Positions 8,816-19,000 of a DNA stretch of 64,000 nucleotides are shown here, piece after piece (the stretch's first letter is position 1; every line of letters starts with the position of its first letter). Source of the stretch: Winkia neuii. Lineage in GTDB: Bacteria; Actinomycetota; Actinomycetes; Actinomycetales; Actinomycetaceae. The translations under genes were made by a program, and so were the position numbers. The notes under the pieces are model-generated. The model did not search any database. It was not told where the DNA came from and saw only the letters and a program-made list of their open reading frames with translations. The stretch spans positions 992,001-1,056,000 of the forward strand of contig NZ_CP118946.1 of assembly GCF_029011175.1 (NCBI RefSeq), in the 5' to 3' direction.

Positions 8816-10927
8816 CTACAGTCCTACTTCTTCAGCAAAGTCGCCCTCTTCTAGGCGCTGCTTTACTGCCATGAGGTAGCGAGCTGCGTCGCCACCGTCG
8901 ATGAGGCGGTGATCATAGCTGATAGCCAAATAGACCATGGAACGAATTGATATGTTCTCGTTTCCATCGGCATCCTTTACTACAACCGGGCGACGGACAA
9001 TAGTGCCGACTCCCAAGATTGCGACCTCGGGCTGGTTGATAACCGGGGTGTCGAACAGGGCCCCACCAGAACCGGTATTGGTAATGGTGAAGGTCGATCC
9101 CGACAGTTCATCCGGCTTGACCTTGCCATCGCGGGTGCGGGAGGCCAGATCATTGATCGAATGGGCGATCTGAGCAATATCCTTCTCGCCACAATCCTTG
9201 ATTACCGGTACAAATAAGCCCTTCGGCGTATCTACCGCGATGCCAACGTGCTCGTGATCGAAGTAGGTTACTTCCTTGCCATCGATGCGAGCATTCAACT
9301 TGGGATGAGCCTGCAAGGCTTCAGTTGCCGCCTTGACGAAGAAGGGGAGGAAGGTGAGCTTGGTACCCTGCTGCTCCTGGAACGAGGCCTTAGCCTTCTT
9401 GCGAAGGTTGGCAATGCGGGTTACATCGACCTCGACAACAGTAGTCAGTTGTGCGGATACCTGCAGCGATTCCACCATCCTCTTGGCGATGGTGCGCCGT
9501 AGACCAGACATCTTTTGGGTGCTGCCACGAAGTCCCTTCTGCCACTCGGGAGTGGTTGCGCGGAATGCCTTCTTGGCGGCCGGTGCATCTGCTGAAGCAG
9601 GAGTGGCCTTCGGATGAGCTGCAGCTTCCAGCACATCCTGTTTGCGAATCCTGCCTCCAATGCCGGTGCCGGTGACGGTCGCTAGATCCACACCCTTTTC
9701 CTTGGCGAGCTTACGCACGATCGGGGTTACGTAGCCTCCCTTTGCAGCTGAGCCAGTTGCGGCAGGCTTACCGGCAGGTTTGGGAGCCTCTGGTGCCTTG
9801 GGGGCTGCGGGAGCCTTAGGAACAGCAGGTGCCTTCGGAGCTGCAGGTGCCTTCGGAGGAGCTGGCGGAGTAGGTGCCTTGGGGGCTGCGGGAGCCTTAG
9901 GAGCAGCAGGTGCCTTCGGAGCTTCCTTCTTTTCTTCCTCCGGCGCAGCCTTCGCTGGCTTGGAACCTGCGTCTGCAGAAGCGCCGATGCGGGCAATGAC
10001 TGTGTCTACGTCTACGGTCTCGTCTTCAGGGACGACGATCTCGACTAGGTAGCCGGATACCGGAGCAGGAACCTCGGAGTCGACCTTGTCGGTAGATACT
10101 TCGACCAGCGGTTCGTCGGCCTCAATCTTGTCGCCGACTTCCTTGAGCCAGCGAGAGACAGTGCCCTCGGTGATGGATTCGCCCAGAGCCGGCATCTTCA
10201 CATCGGTAGCCTCTTCGGCCGATGCGGTCCCAGGGACCTCCTTGGAGGAAGAACCATCGGACTGAGGGTAAGCCCACTGTACGATCGTCTCGTCTCCGTC
10301 CTTCTTCGAGGAGGAAGGAATGTCATCGGTGCTGCCGGACTGGGCAGCGTCCTGCGAGGAAGAGATGCGGGCGATGACTGTGTCTACGTCTACGGTCTCG
10401 TCTTCAGGGACAACGATCTCTACTAGGTAGCCGGATACCGGAGCAGGAACCTCGGAGTCGACCTTGTCGGTAGATACTTCGACCAGCGGTTCGTCGGCCT
10501 CAATCTTGTCGCCGACTTCCTTGAGCCAGCGAGAGACAGTGCCCTCGGTGATGGATTCGCCCAGAGCCGGCATCTTCACATCAGTCGACTCACCATCGGC
10601 ATGCGAGCCTTCAGATTTCTCTTCAGACTTCGGAGCATCGGCTTGCTGGCCAGATGCATCAGGAGCAGAGGAGTCCTCTTCCTGCTCAGACGAATCACCA
10701 ATGATTGCGATCTCGGTTCCCACATCGACAGTCTCGTCTTCAGGAACCAAGATTTTGAGGATGGTGCCTGCAGCCGGAGAGGGAACCTCGGAATCTACCT
10801 TGTCAGTAGATACTTCAACGATAGGCTCGTCCACCTCTACAGTGTCGCCGACTTCCTTGAGCCAGCGAGAGACAGTGCCCTCGGTGATGGATTCGCCCAG
10901 AGCGGGCATCTTCACTGATTCAGACAT
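8816..10927 (-). CDS. sucB: 2-oxo acid dehydrogenase E2 (dihydrolipoamide acyltransferase) with three lipoyl domains
   Basis: A 703-residue E2 core subunit that passes acyl groups to CoA in a pyruvate or 2-oxoglutarate dehydrogenase complex. It has three N-terminal lipoyl domains with lipoyl-lysines in STDKVDSE at about residues 43, 155 and 281. A flexible Ala/Pro/Lys linker of APKAP-type repeats (about 320-395) follows, then the peripheral subunit-binding domain (GYVTPIVRKLAKEKGVDL, about 405-440) and the catalytic domain ending in YDHRLIDGGD, with His673 and Asp677. Actinobacterial sequences of this kind are named sucB or dlaT; the acyl specificity is not provable here. It follows lpd by 17 bases. 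Lipoyl domains 2 and 3 are almost identical in DNA. Confidence 0.93.
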   Translation of the reverse strand: MSESVKMPALGESITEGTVSRWLKEVGDTVEVDEPIVEVSTDKVDSEVPSPAAGTILKILVPEDETVDVGTEIAIIGDSSEQEEDSSAPDASGQQADAPKSEEKSEGSHADGESTDVKMPALGESITEGTVSRWLKEVGDKIEADEPLVEVSTDKVDSEVPAPVSGYLVEIVVPEDETVDVDTVIARISSSQDAAQSGSTDDIPSSSKKDGDETIVQWAYPQSDGSSSKEVPGTASAEEATDVKMPALGESITEGTVSRWLKEVGDKIEADEPLVEVSTDKVDSEVPAPVSGYLVEIVVPEDETVDVDTVIARIGASADAGSKPAKAAPEEEKKEAPKAPAAPKAPAAPKAPTPPAPPKAPAAPKAPAVPKAPAAPKAPEAPKPAGKPAATGSAAKGGYVTPIVRKLAKEKGVDLATVTGTGIGGRIRKQDVLEAAAHPKATPASADAPAAKKAFRATTPEWQKGLRGSTQKMSGLRRTIAKRMVESLQVSAQLTTVVEVDVTRIANLRKKAKASFQEQQGTKLTFLPFFVKAATEALQAHPKLNARIDGKEVTYFDHEHVGIAVDTPKGLFVPVIKDCGEKDIAQIAHSINDLASRTRDGKVKPDELSGSTFTITNTGSGGALFDTPVINQPEVAILGVGTIVRRPVVVKDADGNENISIRSMVYLAISYDHRLIDGGDAARYLMAVKQRLEEGDFAEEVGL
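9986..10204 (-). repeat. Lipoyl-domain repeat, copy 1 (encodes domain 3)
   Basis: 219 bases that match 10364-10582, offset by 378 bases, with only three single-base differences, all silent. It encodes the third lipoyl domain of the E2 protein. Confidence 0.9.
10364..10582 (-). repeat. Lipoyl-domain repeat, copy 2 (encodes domain 2)
   Basis: Partner of 9986-10204 and encodes the second lipoyl domain. The first lipoyl domain, encoded near 10710-10915, is clearly more divergent, so domains 2 and 3 arose by a recent duplication or have been homogenised by gene conversion. Confidence 0.9.
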
Positions 10928-10944
10928 TTCGTTTCCTTCTTCGC

Positions 10945-12321
10945 TTAGTTGTGGCTGTGCAATGGCTTACCGGCAAGCGCCATTGCGGCCTCGCCAACAG
11001 CCTCGTTCTGGGTGGGGTGAGCATGGATGAGATTTGCTACATCGTCTGGGTATGCCTCCCAGTTGATGATTAGTTCGCCCTCGCCAACCTGCTCGCCAAT
11101 ACGGGCACCAAGGGCATGGTATCCAACAATTGGACCGTCTTCGACGCTGACCAACTTAATAAATCCTGCGGTAGCCAGCATCTGAGACTTACCGTTGCCA
11201 GCAAGGTTGAATTCAACGGCCTTTACCTTGTCTTCACCAAACTCTTCCTTTGCCTGCTTCTCGGTTAAGCCGACAGAGGCAATTTCAGGCTCACAGAAGG
11301 TGACGCGCGGGATACCTTTCTCGTCTACCGGGACAGGATCCAGGCCGGCAATATGTTCGGCCAAGAAAATACCTTGGGCGAACCCGCGGTGGGCAAGCTG
11401 CAAGCCAGGGACAATGTCCCCGGCAGCATAGATATTGCCAACCCCGGTATGCAGGTTCTGGTCTACGGTGACAAAGCCGCGCTCCAGCTTAATTCCCTGC
11501 TCCTCGTATCCGAGATCAGCAGTACGAGGTCCGCGACCAATAGCAACAAGCAATAGGTCGGCGTCGAAAGACTTGCCGTCCTGAGTCTTTACATGAACTC
11601 CCGAATCATCCTGGGTTACCGAATCAAACATGGTGTTGGTCTCGAACTTGATACCACGTTTGCGGAACTGCTTTTCGAGTCCCTTAGAAATAGCTTCGTC
11701 CTCGTTAGCGACGAGGTGGGGAAGCCCCTCAATAATGGTAACCTCGGCGCCGAAGGAAGCCCAAGCTGAGGCAAATTCGACTCCGATGACGCCACCACCC
11801 AAGACGACTGCCTTAGAAGGAACCCAATCCAATTGCAAAGCTTGTTCTGAAGTAATTACCCGTCCCTCAATTGCGAGCCCGGGAATTGTCTTCGAATAGG
11901 AACCGGAAGCCAAGATAATGTTCTTGCCGGTGATCTTCTTGCCATCTACCTCGACAGTATCCTTTGCAACCAGCTTGCCCCAGCCCTGGATCAATTCGAT
12001 CTTGCGAGACTTGATCAAGCCCTGCAATCCCTTGTAAAGACGGCCGATGGTCGCATCCTTGTACTTGTGCAATGCGGCCATGTCGATGCCCTCAAAGTTC
12101 GACTTCACTCCGAACTTTGAAGACTCGCGTATATTGTCTGCAGTTTCTGCGGCGTGCAAGATTGCCTTGGTGGGGATGCAACCCCTGTGTAGACACGTGC
12201 CACCAACCTTGTCGCCTTCGACAAGTGCAACCTTCATGCCGAGCTGGGCACCGCGAAGCGCTGCTGCGTACCCTCCGCTACCTGCTCCTAGAATCACAAT
12301 GTCGTACTGGGGTTCGCTCAC
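10945..12321 (-). CDS. lpdA: Dihydrolipoyl dehydrogenase (E3)
   Basis: The flavoprotein that reoxidises dihydrolipoamide on E2 with NAD. The chosen start is GTG 12321 (SEPQYDIVILGAGSGGY) because an AAAGGAG ribosome-binding site lies 5 bases upstream; an in-frame ATG at 12366 has no such site. It has an N-terminal FAD-binding GAGSGG motif, the redox disulfide in GGTCLHRGCIPTK (Cys43 and Cys48 from this start), an NAD-binding GGGVIGVEFAS, a second FAD motif around IYAAGDI and the C-terminal HAHPTQNEAVGE with the catalytic His-Glu pair. About 458 residues, normal length. It is the first gene of the lpd-E2 operon. Confidence 0.95.
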   Translation of the reverse strand: MSEPQYDIVILGAGSGGYAAALRGAQLGMKVALVEGDKVGGTCLHRGCIPTKAILHAAETADNIRESSKFGVKSNFEGIDMAALHKYKDATIGRLYKGLQGLIKSRKIELIQGWGKLVAKDTVEVDGKKITGKNIILASGSYSKTIPGLAIEGRVITSEQALQLDWVPSKAVVLGGGVIGVEFASAWASFGAEVTIIEGLPHLVANEDEAISKGLEKQFRKRGIKFETNTMFDSVTQDDSGVHVKTQDGKSFDADLLLVAIGRGPRTADLGYEEQGIKLERGFVTVDQNLHTGVGNIYAAGDIVPGLQLAHRGFAQGIFLAEHIAGLDPVPVDEKGIPRVTFCEPEIASVGLTEKQAKEEFGEDKVKAVEFNLAGNGKSQMLATAGFIKLVSVEDGPIVGYHALGARIGEQVGEGELIINWEAYPDDVANLIHAHPTQNEAVGEAAMALAGKPLHSHN

Positions 12322-12477
12322 GCTAATCTCCTTTGGCGTTGTTGAAGAGAGGCCAACGGTGGCCATTCGGGTCTATTGTCCCACTTTTATTCAAAACTCG
12401 CTGGAAAGAATAGAGCTTTTTCGCTGTTATCCGCTAGCGCAGGGTATCCTAAGGAGACTGAAACGAAAGGAAAAATA

Positions 12478-12900
12478 GTGAATACGGCAGGTGTGAACCG
12501 ACTCGACCCAAGGACAAGATCTCTTGGGTGGGCACGCATATTAATCTTCTGTGTTGCCGCAATCACTATTTGGATCGGAGCTGTTGAAGTAGCCGAATTC
12601 GTCAAGGTTGCGCAAGCCCCCGTGCGCGTTACTGCCCTGCTGGCGAGTGTTGGATACGCTGCTGGCGCACTCGGCCTCATACACAATGGCAGAAAAATGC
12701 GCATGATTGCTTGGGTAGCTTATGTCGGGGAATTGATAGCACTACTTTGTGTGCTGGCGTTAGCACGACCTGGAGCTACTACGGTCGCTCTCGCATGGGA
12801 AAAGGCAGGGGAGTATTTCTACTACCTTCCTGCCTTATTACCCTTGATTGGAATTATCTGGTTGGCCTGGTCAGATCCTCGCCGCCTAGTGGGGCGTTAG
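12478..12900 (+). CDS. Small integral membrane protein, unknown
   Basis: About 140 residues from GTG 12478, which has a GAAAGGA site just upstream; earlier in-frame starts lack one. Four hydrophobic segments are visible: ILIFCVAAITIWIGAV, VTALLASVGYAAGALGL, a segment ending GELIALLCVLALA, and YLPALLPLIGIIWLAW. Short charged loops separate them and there is no soluble domain or catalytic motif. I do not recognise a family. It is divergent from lpd and its 3' end overlaps trmL by 4 bases in convergent orientation. Confidence 0.7.
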   Translation: MNTAGVNRLDPRTRSLGWARILIFCVAAITIWIGAVEVAEFVKVAQAPVRVTALLASVGYAAGALGLIHNGRKMRMIAWVAYVGELIALLCVLALARPGATTVALAWEKAGEYFYYLPALLPLIGIIWLAWSDPRRLVGR

Positions 12901-13358
12901 ACACCACCAGGGAAACCTAGCTGCCTCCACGCTTCGTAGAGTGCTATGGAGGCTGAGTTCGCAAGGTTCAACGACCTAATATTTTCCACCATGTGGATGC
13001 GCACTCGCTCTGTTACGCGCGGATGATCCATTGCCCATTCTGGAAGTCCGGTGGGCTCTGGGCCGAACATAAGCCCATCATCTGATTCATAGTGGACATC
13101 GGTGTACATATTGCTGGTATGCCCAGTGAAGGCGTACACATTACCGGGAACCGCGTCAAGCGCACTATCTAGATTTGGGTGCACTTTCACGTGGGCCAAA
13201 TCGTGATAATCAAGGCCGGCTCGTTTCAGTTTGGTGTCGTCCATGTCGAAGCACAGGGGCTCGACCAGGTGCAGCATCGAGCCTGTGCAAGCCGATAGCC
13301 TGATTGCAGCCCCTGTGTTCCCGGGGATTCTAGGTTCAAAAAAAATTACGTGAAGCAC
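12897..13358 (-). CDS. trmL: tRNA (cytidine(34)-2'-O)-methyltransferase
   Basis: A 153-residue SPOUT-class methyltransferase. TrmL methylates the 2'-OH of the wobble base in leucine tRNAs with CAA or UAA anticodons. The family motifs are present: IPGNTGAAIRLS near the N-terminus (motif 1), MFGPEPTGLP (motif 2) and IRSLNLANSASIALYEA (motif 3), which together form the knotted SAM site. It is minimal SPOUT length with no RNA-binding extension, as expected for TrmL. One likely substrate type, tRNA-Leu(CAA), is encoded at 44261 in this window. Confidence 0.9.
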   Translation of the reverse strand: MLHVIFFEPRIPGNTGAAIRLSACTGSMLHLVEPLCFDMDDTKLKRAGLDYHDLAHVKVHPNLDSALDAVPGNVYAFTGHTSNMYTDVHYESDDGLMFGPEPTGLPEWAMDHPRVTERVRIHMVENIRSLNLANSASIALYEAWRQLGFPGGV

Positions 13359-13373
13359 CCTAAGATTCTAGAC

Positions 13374-13904
13374 CTACTTGGTTTCGTGGGTTGCCATCAG
13401 CACCGCGCGAGCTAGCGTGTGCGAGTTGGCGGTGAATACAGCTGTGGTGGGCGTCGTGTCTTCATCTAATTCCAGTGAAGGCGTGTCCAGAGCGGTGATT
13501 GCGAAATAGTAACGGTGCGGTCCATCTCCGGCGGGTGGGTAAGCACCGTAATAAGAATGTTCTCCGGCATCGTTGCGTAGGTGCATCGCTGGCCCCTCCA
13601 GACGAAGATCGGATTCGCCGATACCTGCCTCGAGTGTTGTAACAGAAGCCGGGATGTCAGTTATTACCCAATGCCAGTAGCCAGAGGGAGTGGGGGCGTC
13701 TGGATCAAAACAGGTAAGAAGAAAAGACTCTGTTTCTTCTGGGAATCCTTCCCACGTTAACTGTGGAGATACGTTGCCTCCGGGAGCGCTATGCTCCGCT
13801 GGCATTGGTTCGCCCTCACGTAAATTTTTGGAAGTCAAAGTGAAGCTGGGAGTCTTGGGCATCAAGTCATAGGGGGCGGGAGCCTGAGGGCGAGTTAAAT
13901 CCAT
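13374..13904 (-). CDS. YbhB/YbcL family (PEBP, Raf kinase inhibitor-like) protein
   Basis: A 176-residue cytoplasmic protein of the phosphatidylethanolamine-binding fold. Its hallmarks are the ligand-pocket sequence CFDPDAPTPSGYWHWVI and the later YYGAYPPAGDGPHRYYFAI, matching the two conserved boxes of bacterial PEBPs. The biochemical role of bacterial members is largely unsettled. A possible ribosome-binding site (AGGAGAA) sits just upstream of ATG 13904. Divergent from the LexA-controlled imuA' operon and 15 bases from trmL. Confidence 0.88.
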   Translation of the reverse strand: MDLTRPQAPAPYDLMPKTPSFTLTSKNLREGEPMPAEHSAPGGNVSPQLTWEGFPEETESFLLTCFDPDAPTPSGYWHWVITDIPASVTTLEAGIGESDLRLEGPAMHLRNDAGEHSYYGAYPPAGDGPHRYYFAITALDTPSLELDEDTTPTTAVFTANSHTLARAVLMATHETK

Positions 13905-14005
13905 TTTCTTCTCCTAAATAGTTGGCCTTCCCTCTCATGGTATGAAAGCGCTCGGGTATACGCCACAGAGCCTAAAAAGCGGTCATAGTTGCCAGGGGTA
14001 GGACT

Positions 14006-14029
14006 TACAATATTCGAACAAGCGTTCGA
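14006..14029 (+). promoter_or_regulatory. LexA (SOS) box and -10 element of the imuA'-imuB-helicase operon
   Basis: TCGAAC at 14014-14019 and GTTCGA at 14024-14029, separated by four bases, match the actinobacterial SOS box exactly. A -10-like TACAAT (14006-14011) lies directly upstream, so LexA would sit on the transcription start region. The imuA' start codon is 11 bases beyond the box. Confidence 0.92.
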
Positions 14030-14040
14030 GAGGGGGAGTC

Positions 14041-14457
14041 GTGCCATCGCAGATAGAAAGACTGGCCAAGGCTAGAGCGGTATTGCAAGCGGTAGCTCCG
14101 ACAGTTCAAGAAAGAGGATGGCAACCGCGCCTAGGTCAAGGAAGACAAAAGCTTCTGAGTAACTTAGCGAAGGCAATGGGAGAACATGCCTGGGCTGGAG
14201 TCATGGGGATTCCAGACATGGGGTGGTTAGCTGCCGAACAGGCAGGAATAGATCTGAGTCGAATTCTGGTAGTACCTTCTGGGACTGGCCTGGATGCCAA
14301 GATACTTGCAACCCTGATCGATGGTGTGGACGTAGTGGCGTTAGGAAAAATTTCATTAAGCGTTGGCCAACAGCGCTCATTGTGGGGGCGTATGCGGGCT
14401 CGTAACACCGTACTTTTGACTGATGAAAACTGGCCCAGAATGCGACAGGTCGGATGA
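14041..14457 (+). CDS. imuA': ImuA'-like mutasome protein (short)
   Basis: A 138-residue protein from GTG 14041, with a GGGGGAG ribosome-binding site. Its position first in a LexA-controlled operon before imuB, and its weak RecA/SulA-like pattern (VMGIPDMGWLAAEQAGIDL, then ILVVPSG and GVDVVALG), identify it as the ImuA' partner of the translesion mutasome. In mycobacteria ImuA' joins ImuB and DnaE2 in damage-induced mutagenesis. No Walker A motif is visible. It is shorter than the roughly 200 residues I expect of mycobacterial ImuA', ending soon after TVLLTDENWP. Its TGA overlaps the imuB ATG (ATGA). Confidence 0.75.
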   Translation: MPSQIERLAKARAVLQAVAPTVQERGWQPRLGQGRQKLLSNLAKAMGEHAWAGVMGIPDMGWLAAEQAGIDLSRILVVPSGTGLDAKILATLIDGVDVVALGKISLSVGQQRSLWGRMRARNTVLLTDENWPRMRQVG

Positions 14458-16009
14458 GCCTGCGTAGATGTGTGGGGTGGCTGCCCGGCTGGCAGTTCTC
14501 CTCTTTTGCGGATTTGGAATCTACTGCTCCGGCAGCTGTAGTGAGCGCGAACAAAATAGTTACTGTTACTCCAGCAGCGGCTAGATATGGGGTGCAAAGC
14601 GGGCAAAAAATCAGATGGGCCCGGTCTCTTTGTCCGAAGCTGATAGAAGTTTCTCCTTCAAAACTACTGACACAAACATTTGAACCTGTCTTGATTGCTG
14701 CCGAAAGTGTAATGGCTGGTGTTACGCCTTGGCGGCCAGGATTATTTTTTGCTCCCGCCAGGGGGGCCGCTAAGTGGCATGGCGGAGAACAAGAACTATG
14801 CGTGGGGCTGACCGAAGCGATCGCCGAAGCTGGGGGGTGGGAATGCCGAGTAGGGATAGCAACGGGAACCCTGAGTGCAATACTGGCAGCCCGAGAACAG
14901 GTGATAGTGCCAGAAGGGGAAGAACGTGATTACTTGGCGCCCCGTCCTCTAAAAGAAGCGGTGTGGGCACGAGGGGCCGAAATAGCGAAAACCGCACAAC
15001 TACTATCTAAATTCGGGATTGAAACGTTAGGGCAGTTAGCGCAGCTGCGTAGACGCGAAGTCGGAGCCCGATTTGGGATGGATGGCCTAGCTCTGCATGA
15101 TTTAGCTAGCGGCAAAGACATACGAATAGAGCCTGCAGCAAGAGGGGAACAAGGGGTAAGCGTGAGCGTTCCCTGTGAAGAGCCTGCAAGTAGCTACTCT
15201 CAAGCCGCCTTTACAGTAAGGATATGCATACTGCGATTTATGCGAGCCTTGGAGCAGAAAGGCCTTACCTGTGCGCGAGTAAAGATATCCGCTGCCGCCG
15301 CTCGTGGAAAGGAGCTACAAAGAACCTGGATGCTTGACCCCGGATGGGGTGAAAAGATTTAACAGATCGCGTCAAATGGCAGCTGGAGGCGTGGACCAGC
15401 ACTGATAGCGAAACATCGGGGCCTGTACAGGACATCACTCTAGAAGCTGTGGACTTGTTCACACTAACTGCACGACAGTCTGCGCTGTGGAGTGCTGGCG
15501 GTAAAAATACTGACTCTGCCATGGCAGCAGCGCACAGAATACAGGCCCTTTTGGGGCCGCGGGGTGCAACAATCCCGGTTCTGCAGGGAGGCTACGACCC
15601 GCGCAGCCGTGTAGCTCTAATTCCGGTCGGAGAAGAAAGGTCTCCTAAATATGCTTTGGATCGCCCCTGGCCCGGTCAGTTACAAGGGCATGCCCCTGCT
15701 TGGATTTTAGAGAAGCCTAAATTGCTTACTCTGGTGGATGAAACAGGAAGAGCGGTAGAAATAACCTCAAGGTTGGCGCTTAGCGCTAATCCCGTTGTTG
15801 CACGGTGGGAGCGAAATAGCGTGGCAATTCAAAGGGTAGAAGGGCCCTATCCCGTACTGGATAGGTGGTGGGGGCCAGCTTCGGAGCGTTCTCCACGAAC
15901 TTATCTGCGTTTGCGTTCGGCAGGAATAGACATGCTGGCAGTGTGGATAGACAAAAAATGGTGGGTGGACGGTTTTTGGGAACAAAGTAAAATTGGGAGG
16001 AAGACTTAG
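14454..16009 (+). pseudogene. imuB: ImuB, Y-family polymerase-like mutasome hub, split by a frameshift
   Basis: ImuB resembles a Y-family polymerase but lacks catalytic acidic residues and serves as the hub linking DnaE2 and the sliding clamp. The first frame (14454-15362, 302 residues) carries the palm/fingers-like part, starting RRCVGWLPGWQFSSFA with no DxD active-site motif, and a helix-hairpin region (LLSKFGIETLGQLAQLRRREVGARF). It stops at GEKI. The remainder continues in the -1 frame from KDLTDRVKWQLEAW to GFWEQSKIGRKT (stop at 16009). One extra A in the run at 15352-15355 would restore about 518 residues. This may be a sequencing indel, a real mutation, or a -1 slip on A AAA G. The downstream half is well preserved. 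Confidence 0.82.
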
Positions 16010-16016
16010 GAGCGGG

Positions 16017-19000
16017 ATGAGCGGAAACTTTGGGAAAGTTGCAAACGTCTCTTTTGAGCAGCTACTCGCACTTGTAGGACCGCGTATGTGGCAAAAAGCT
16101 ACGGAGTTAGCGGGCAGGGTGTCACGAATAGAATGGGGCAACGGCACAGTATCGGGCAAAGTTTTCGAGAGCGGGAAGACGTATGGAGTGACTGTCTCCA
16201 TACCCAAAATTAACCTTCCTAATCAGCATCTTCACTGGGACTGTGAATGTGAAGACGGAATATGGTGTGCGCACGGGGTAGCGCTGCTACTGTCCAGTCT
16301 AAGTTCAGCCAATTGGCAAGAAGAACTGGAAGCACTATCCGGCACGAGCCCGATAGGCGAAGAAGGGGACAGCCTTGCCGTCTGTTTTGACTTGAAAAAT
16401 CGGCAGAAAGGACTATCACTTCGACCTCTTCGAAAGTCAGAAGAAGGATGGTCTGATCGGGCTCTGAACTGGAGACAGATTGCTTCGACGAGCCGAGCTG
16501 CCATTCCGACGGGAATGAACGAAACGCATCTTGCTGCATTGCATGAGCTGTGTCTAAAAGCGCATATGGCCCGCCCTCAAACAGGACTTAACCTCATCTC
16601 ACTCGGGACAGGCGCAATCCCAGCGTTACGTGAGTTGCTGGGGAGAGGGGTGCAAATATTTGTAGGTGCGCAGGATCTACGCCCCGTGAAGTTTGTGCAG
16701 GGGGGCCATTGCGGAATCGACGTGCGCGCCCAAGAGAAGCTAACGCTGCAAGTAGGTCTCCAATTAGAGGATGAATTTTACCCAGCTCCAGAGGTGTGGC
16801 TAGGACCGGCATGCGCCCTATTACCACGAAGAGGCTTATTGGTATCTCTTTCCGGAATGACTATTGGACCGTTGCGGTGGCTAGATACGGCAAAACCCGT
16901 AACCATTCCCAAGGCACAAGTAGGGGAGTTTAGGTCTCATTGGCTACCGCAACTAAAGCTCGCCTACGAGGTTTTTTCTTCCGACCAATCCATGGCCTTG
17001 AACATCGCTGCCGAGGTATCTATTGGGCTGGCAATAGATCTTAGCGAGGACGAAGCAACGCTTTCGTGGAAGCTACGCAAAGAGTGGCCCGAGGAAACTC
17101 AAGAGGATGAGCTCTTGCACGTTCCGAGCGATCTCACCCAAACGTGGGAGCAAATAAAACAGATTGTTCCCGATATAGATAAAAAGACGCTCACCGTTCC
17201 CGAACTTGCGGCGTGGAAGCGACAGGTTATTCCGACTCTGGAAGATATTGGCATTTCAATATCGTTCAACGAGGCAGCTCAAGAGGCGCATCTAGATAAC
17301 GAAAAGATACATGTGACCTTTGCGGGCACTTCAAATAAAGATTGGCTGGATCTGAAAGTTCGTGTACTCATAGGAGATGCTGAGATTCCGCTGGGGACAC
17401 TTTTTGCTGCCTTGGATTCTGCTATGCCCGCGCTTCGTCTTCCAGATGGACGTTGGGTAGACCTTTCCGGTCCCGAGCTGCAGAAGTTGCGAGATTTGAT
17501 CGAAGAAGCCAAGTTATTGCGTCCTGGGGAAGAAGGACTGCTGATTCCAAAAACTGATGTGCAATGGATAAAGAGGGCGCGTCAGCTTGGCGATTTCACA
17601 ATGGGACAGGTTCCCTGCATTTCCGACGACATAAGGCCAGTGGAAGAAGTGCCAGGGCTGCGGGTGAAACTGCGGAATTATCAGAGTTACGGAGTAAGTT
17701 GGCTGGCCCATAGAATGCAGAATGCCATGGGCGGAATTTTGGCAGACGACATGGGGCTTGGAAAGACAGTTCAGCTCCTTTCCGCAATTAAGTTGTCTAG
17801 AACGGAAGGAACAGTGCTTGTAGTTGCCCCCACCTCTGTGGTAGCTACTTGGGTTCACGAGGCTGAACGATTCTTGCCTGATCTAAACGTGGCTTCGGTG
17901 CAGACAACTGCTCGGAGAAGAAATGAATCTTTATCGGATATGGCGCAGAGGGCAGACATTCTAGTTACGACCTATACCCTGGTTCGTCTAGAAGCGGAGC
18001 GATACGCCAAACTTGGGTGGGCTGGCTTGATTTTGGATGAAGCTCAGGCTGTAAAGAACTCTGATACTGCCACTTTTAAAGCCCTGCAGAACTTGAACGT
18101 GGGCTGGTGTTTTGCCGTTACTGGTACGCCAATTGAAAATTCCCTGTCTGACCTGCATTCTCTGACCTCCTTGGCGCTTCCTGGCCTGTTGCCATCTGCG
18201 CGGCAATTTCGTTCAAAAGTAGTATTGCCGGTTGAAAAAGATGGGGAAGAATTACCTTTGCAGGCCGTTCGAGCGCGGGTGGAGCCTCATTTCTTGCGTC
18301 GGACTAAGGAAGAAGTAGCAACTGATCTGCCTCCAAAGAGTGAACAAGTCCTAGAAGTAGAACTCGTAGATCAGCATCGGCATCTTTACGACAAACTCCT
18401 TACCCGCGAGCGGTCTAAGGCGCTTGGGTTGATAGATGATCCATCTGCAAGAGTGTCGCTGCTTTCCTCCCTCACAAAGATTCGATTGATGGCAATTGAC
18501 GCTTCTTTGGTGCAGGAACAGGCGAATGTGCCATCCGCCAAGACAGAGGCGCTCATTCAGCAGCTGAGCCAGATTATTCCGTCGGGCCACAAAGCTCTGG
18601 TTTTCTCGCAATTTACCAAGTATCTAAAGAGGGTTAGGGCGCAAATTGAGGCGGCTGGCATGAAGACCTCCTACTTGGACGGAGCTACTACCAATAGGCC
18701 GAGAGCAATAGCGCAATTTTCTGAAGGGGACGCGCAAGTATTTTGTATTTCCTTGCGCGCAGGCGGAACAGGATTGACCCTCACTGAGGCTGACTATGTC
18801 TACATAATGGATCCTTGGTGGAATCCAGCGGTGGAAGAACAGGCTATCGACCGAGCGCATAGATTAGGGCAAACCAAACCGGTAAACGTCTACAGGCTGG
18901 TAGCTACTGACACTGTGGAGCAGAAGGTGATGGAGCTGAAAGAGCGAAAGCAGCAATTGCTTGGACAGGTTTTCGGAGCTAGCGGGCAGAACTTGGACAC

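Noticed and set aside
9727-10052. Long Ala/Gly- and Leu/Pro-rich frames in other frames of the E2 linker
   Set aside because: They are mirror products of the repetitive Ala/Pro/Lys codons of the real gene.
12322-12366. Longer lpd start at ATG 12366
   Set aside because: GTG 12321 has a strong AAAGGAG site and gives the standard family N-terminus; the extension does not.
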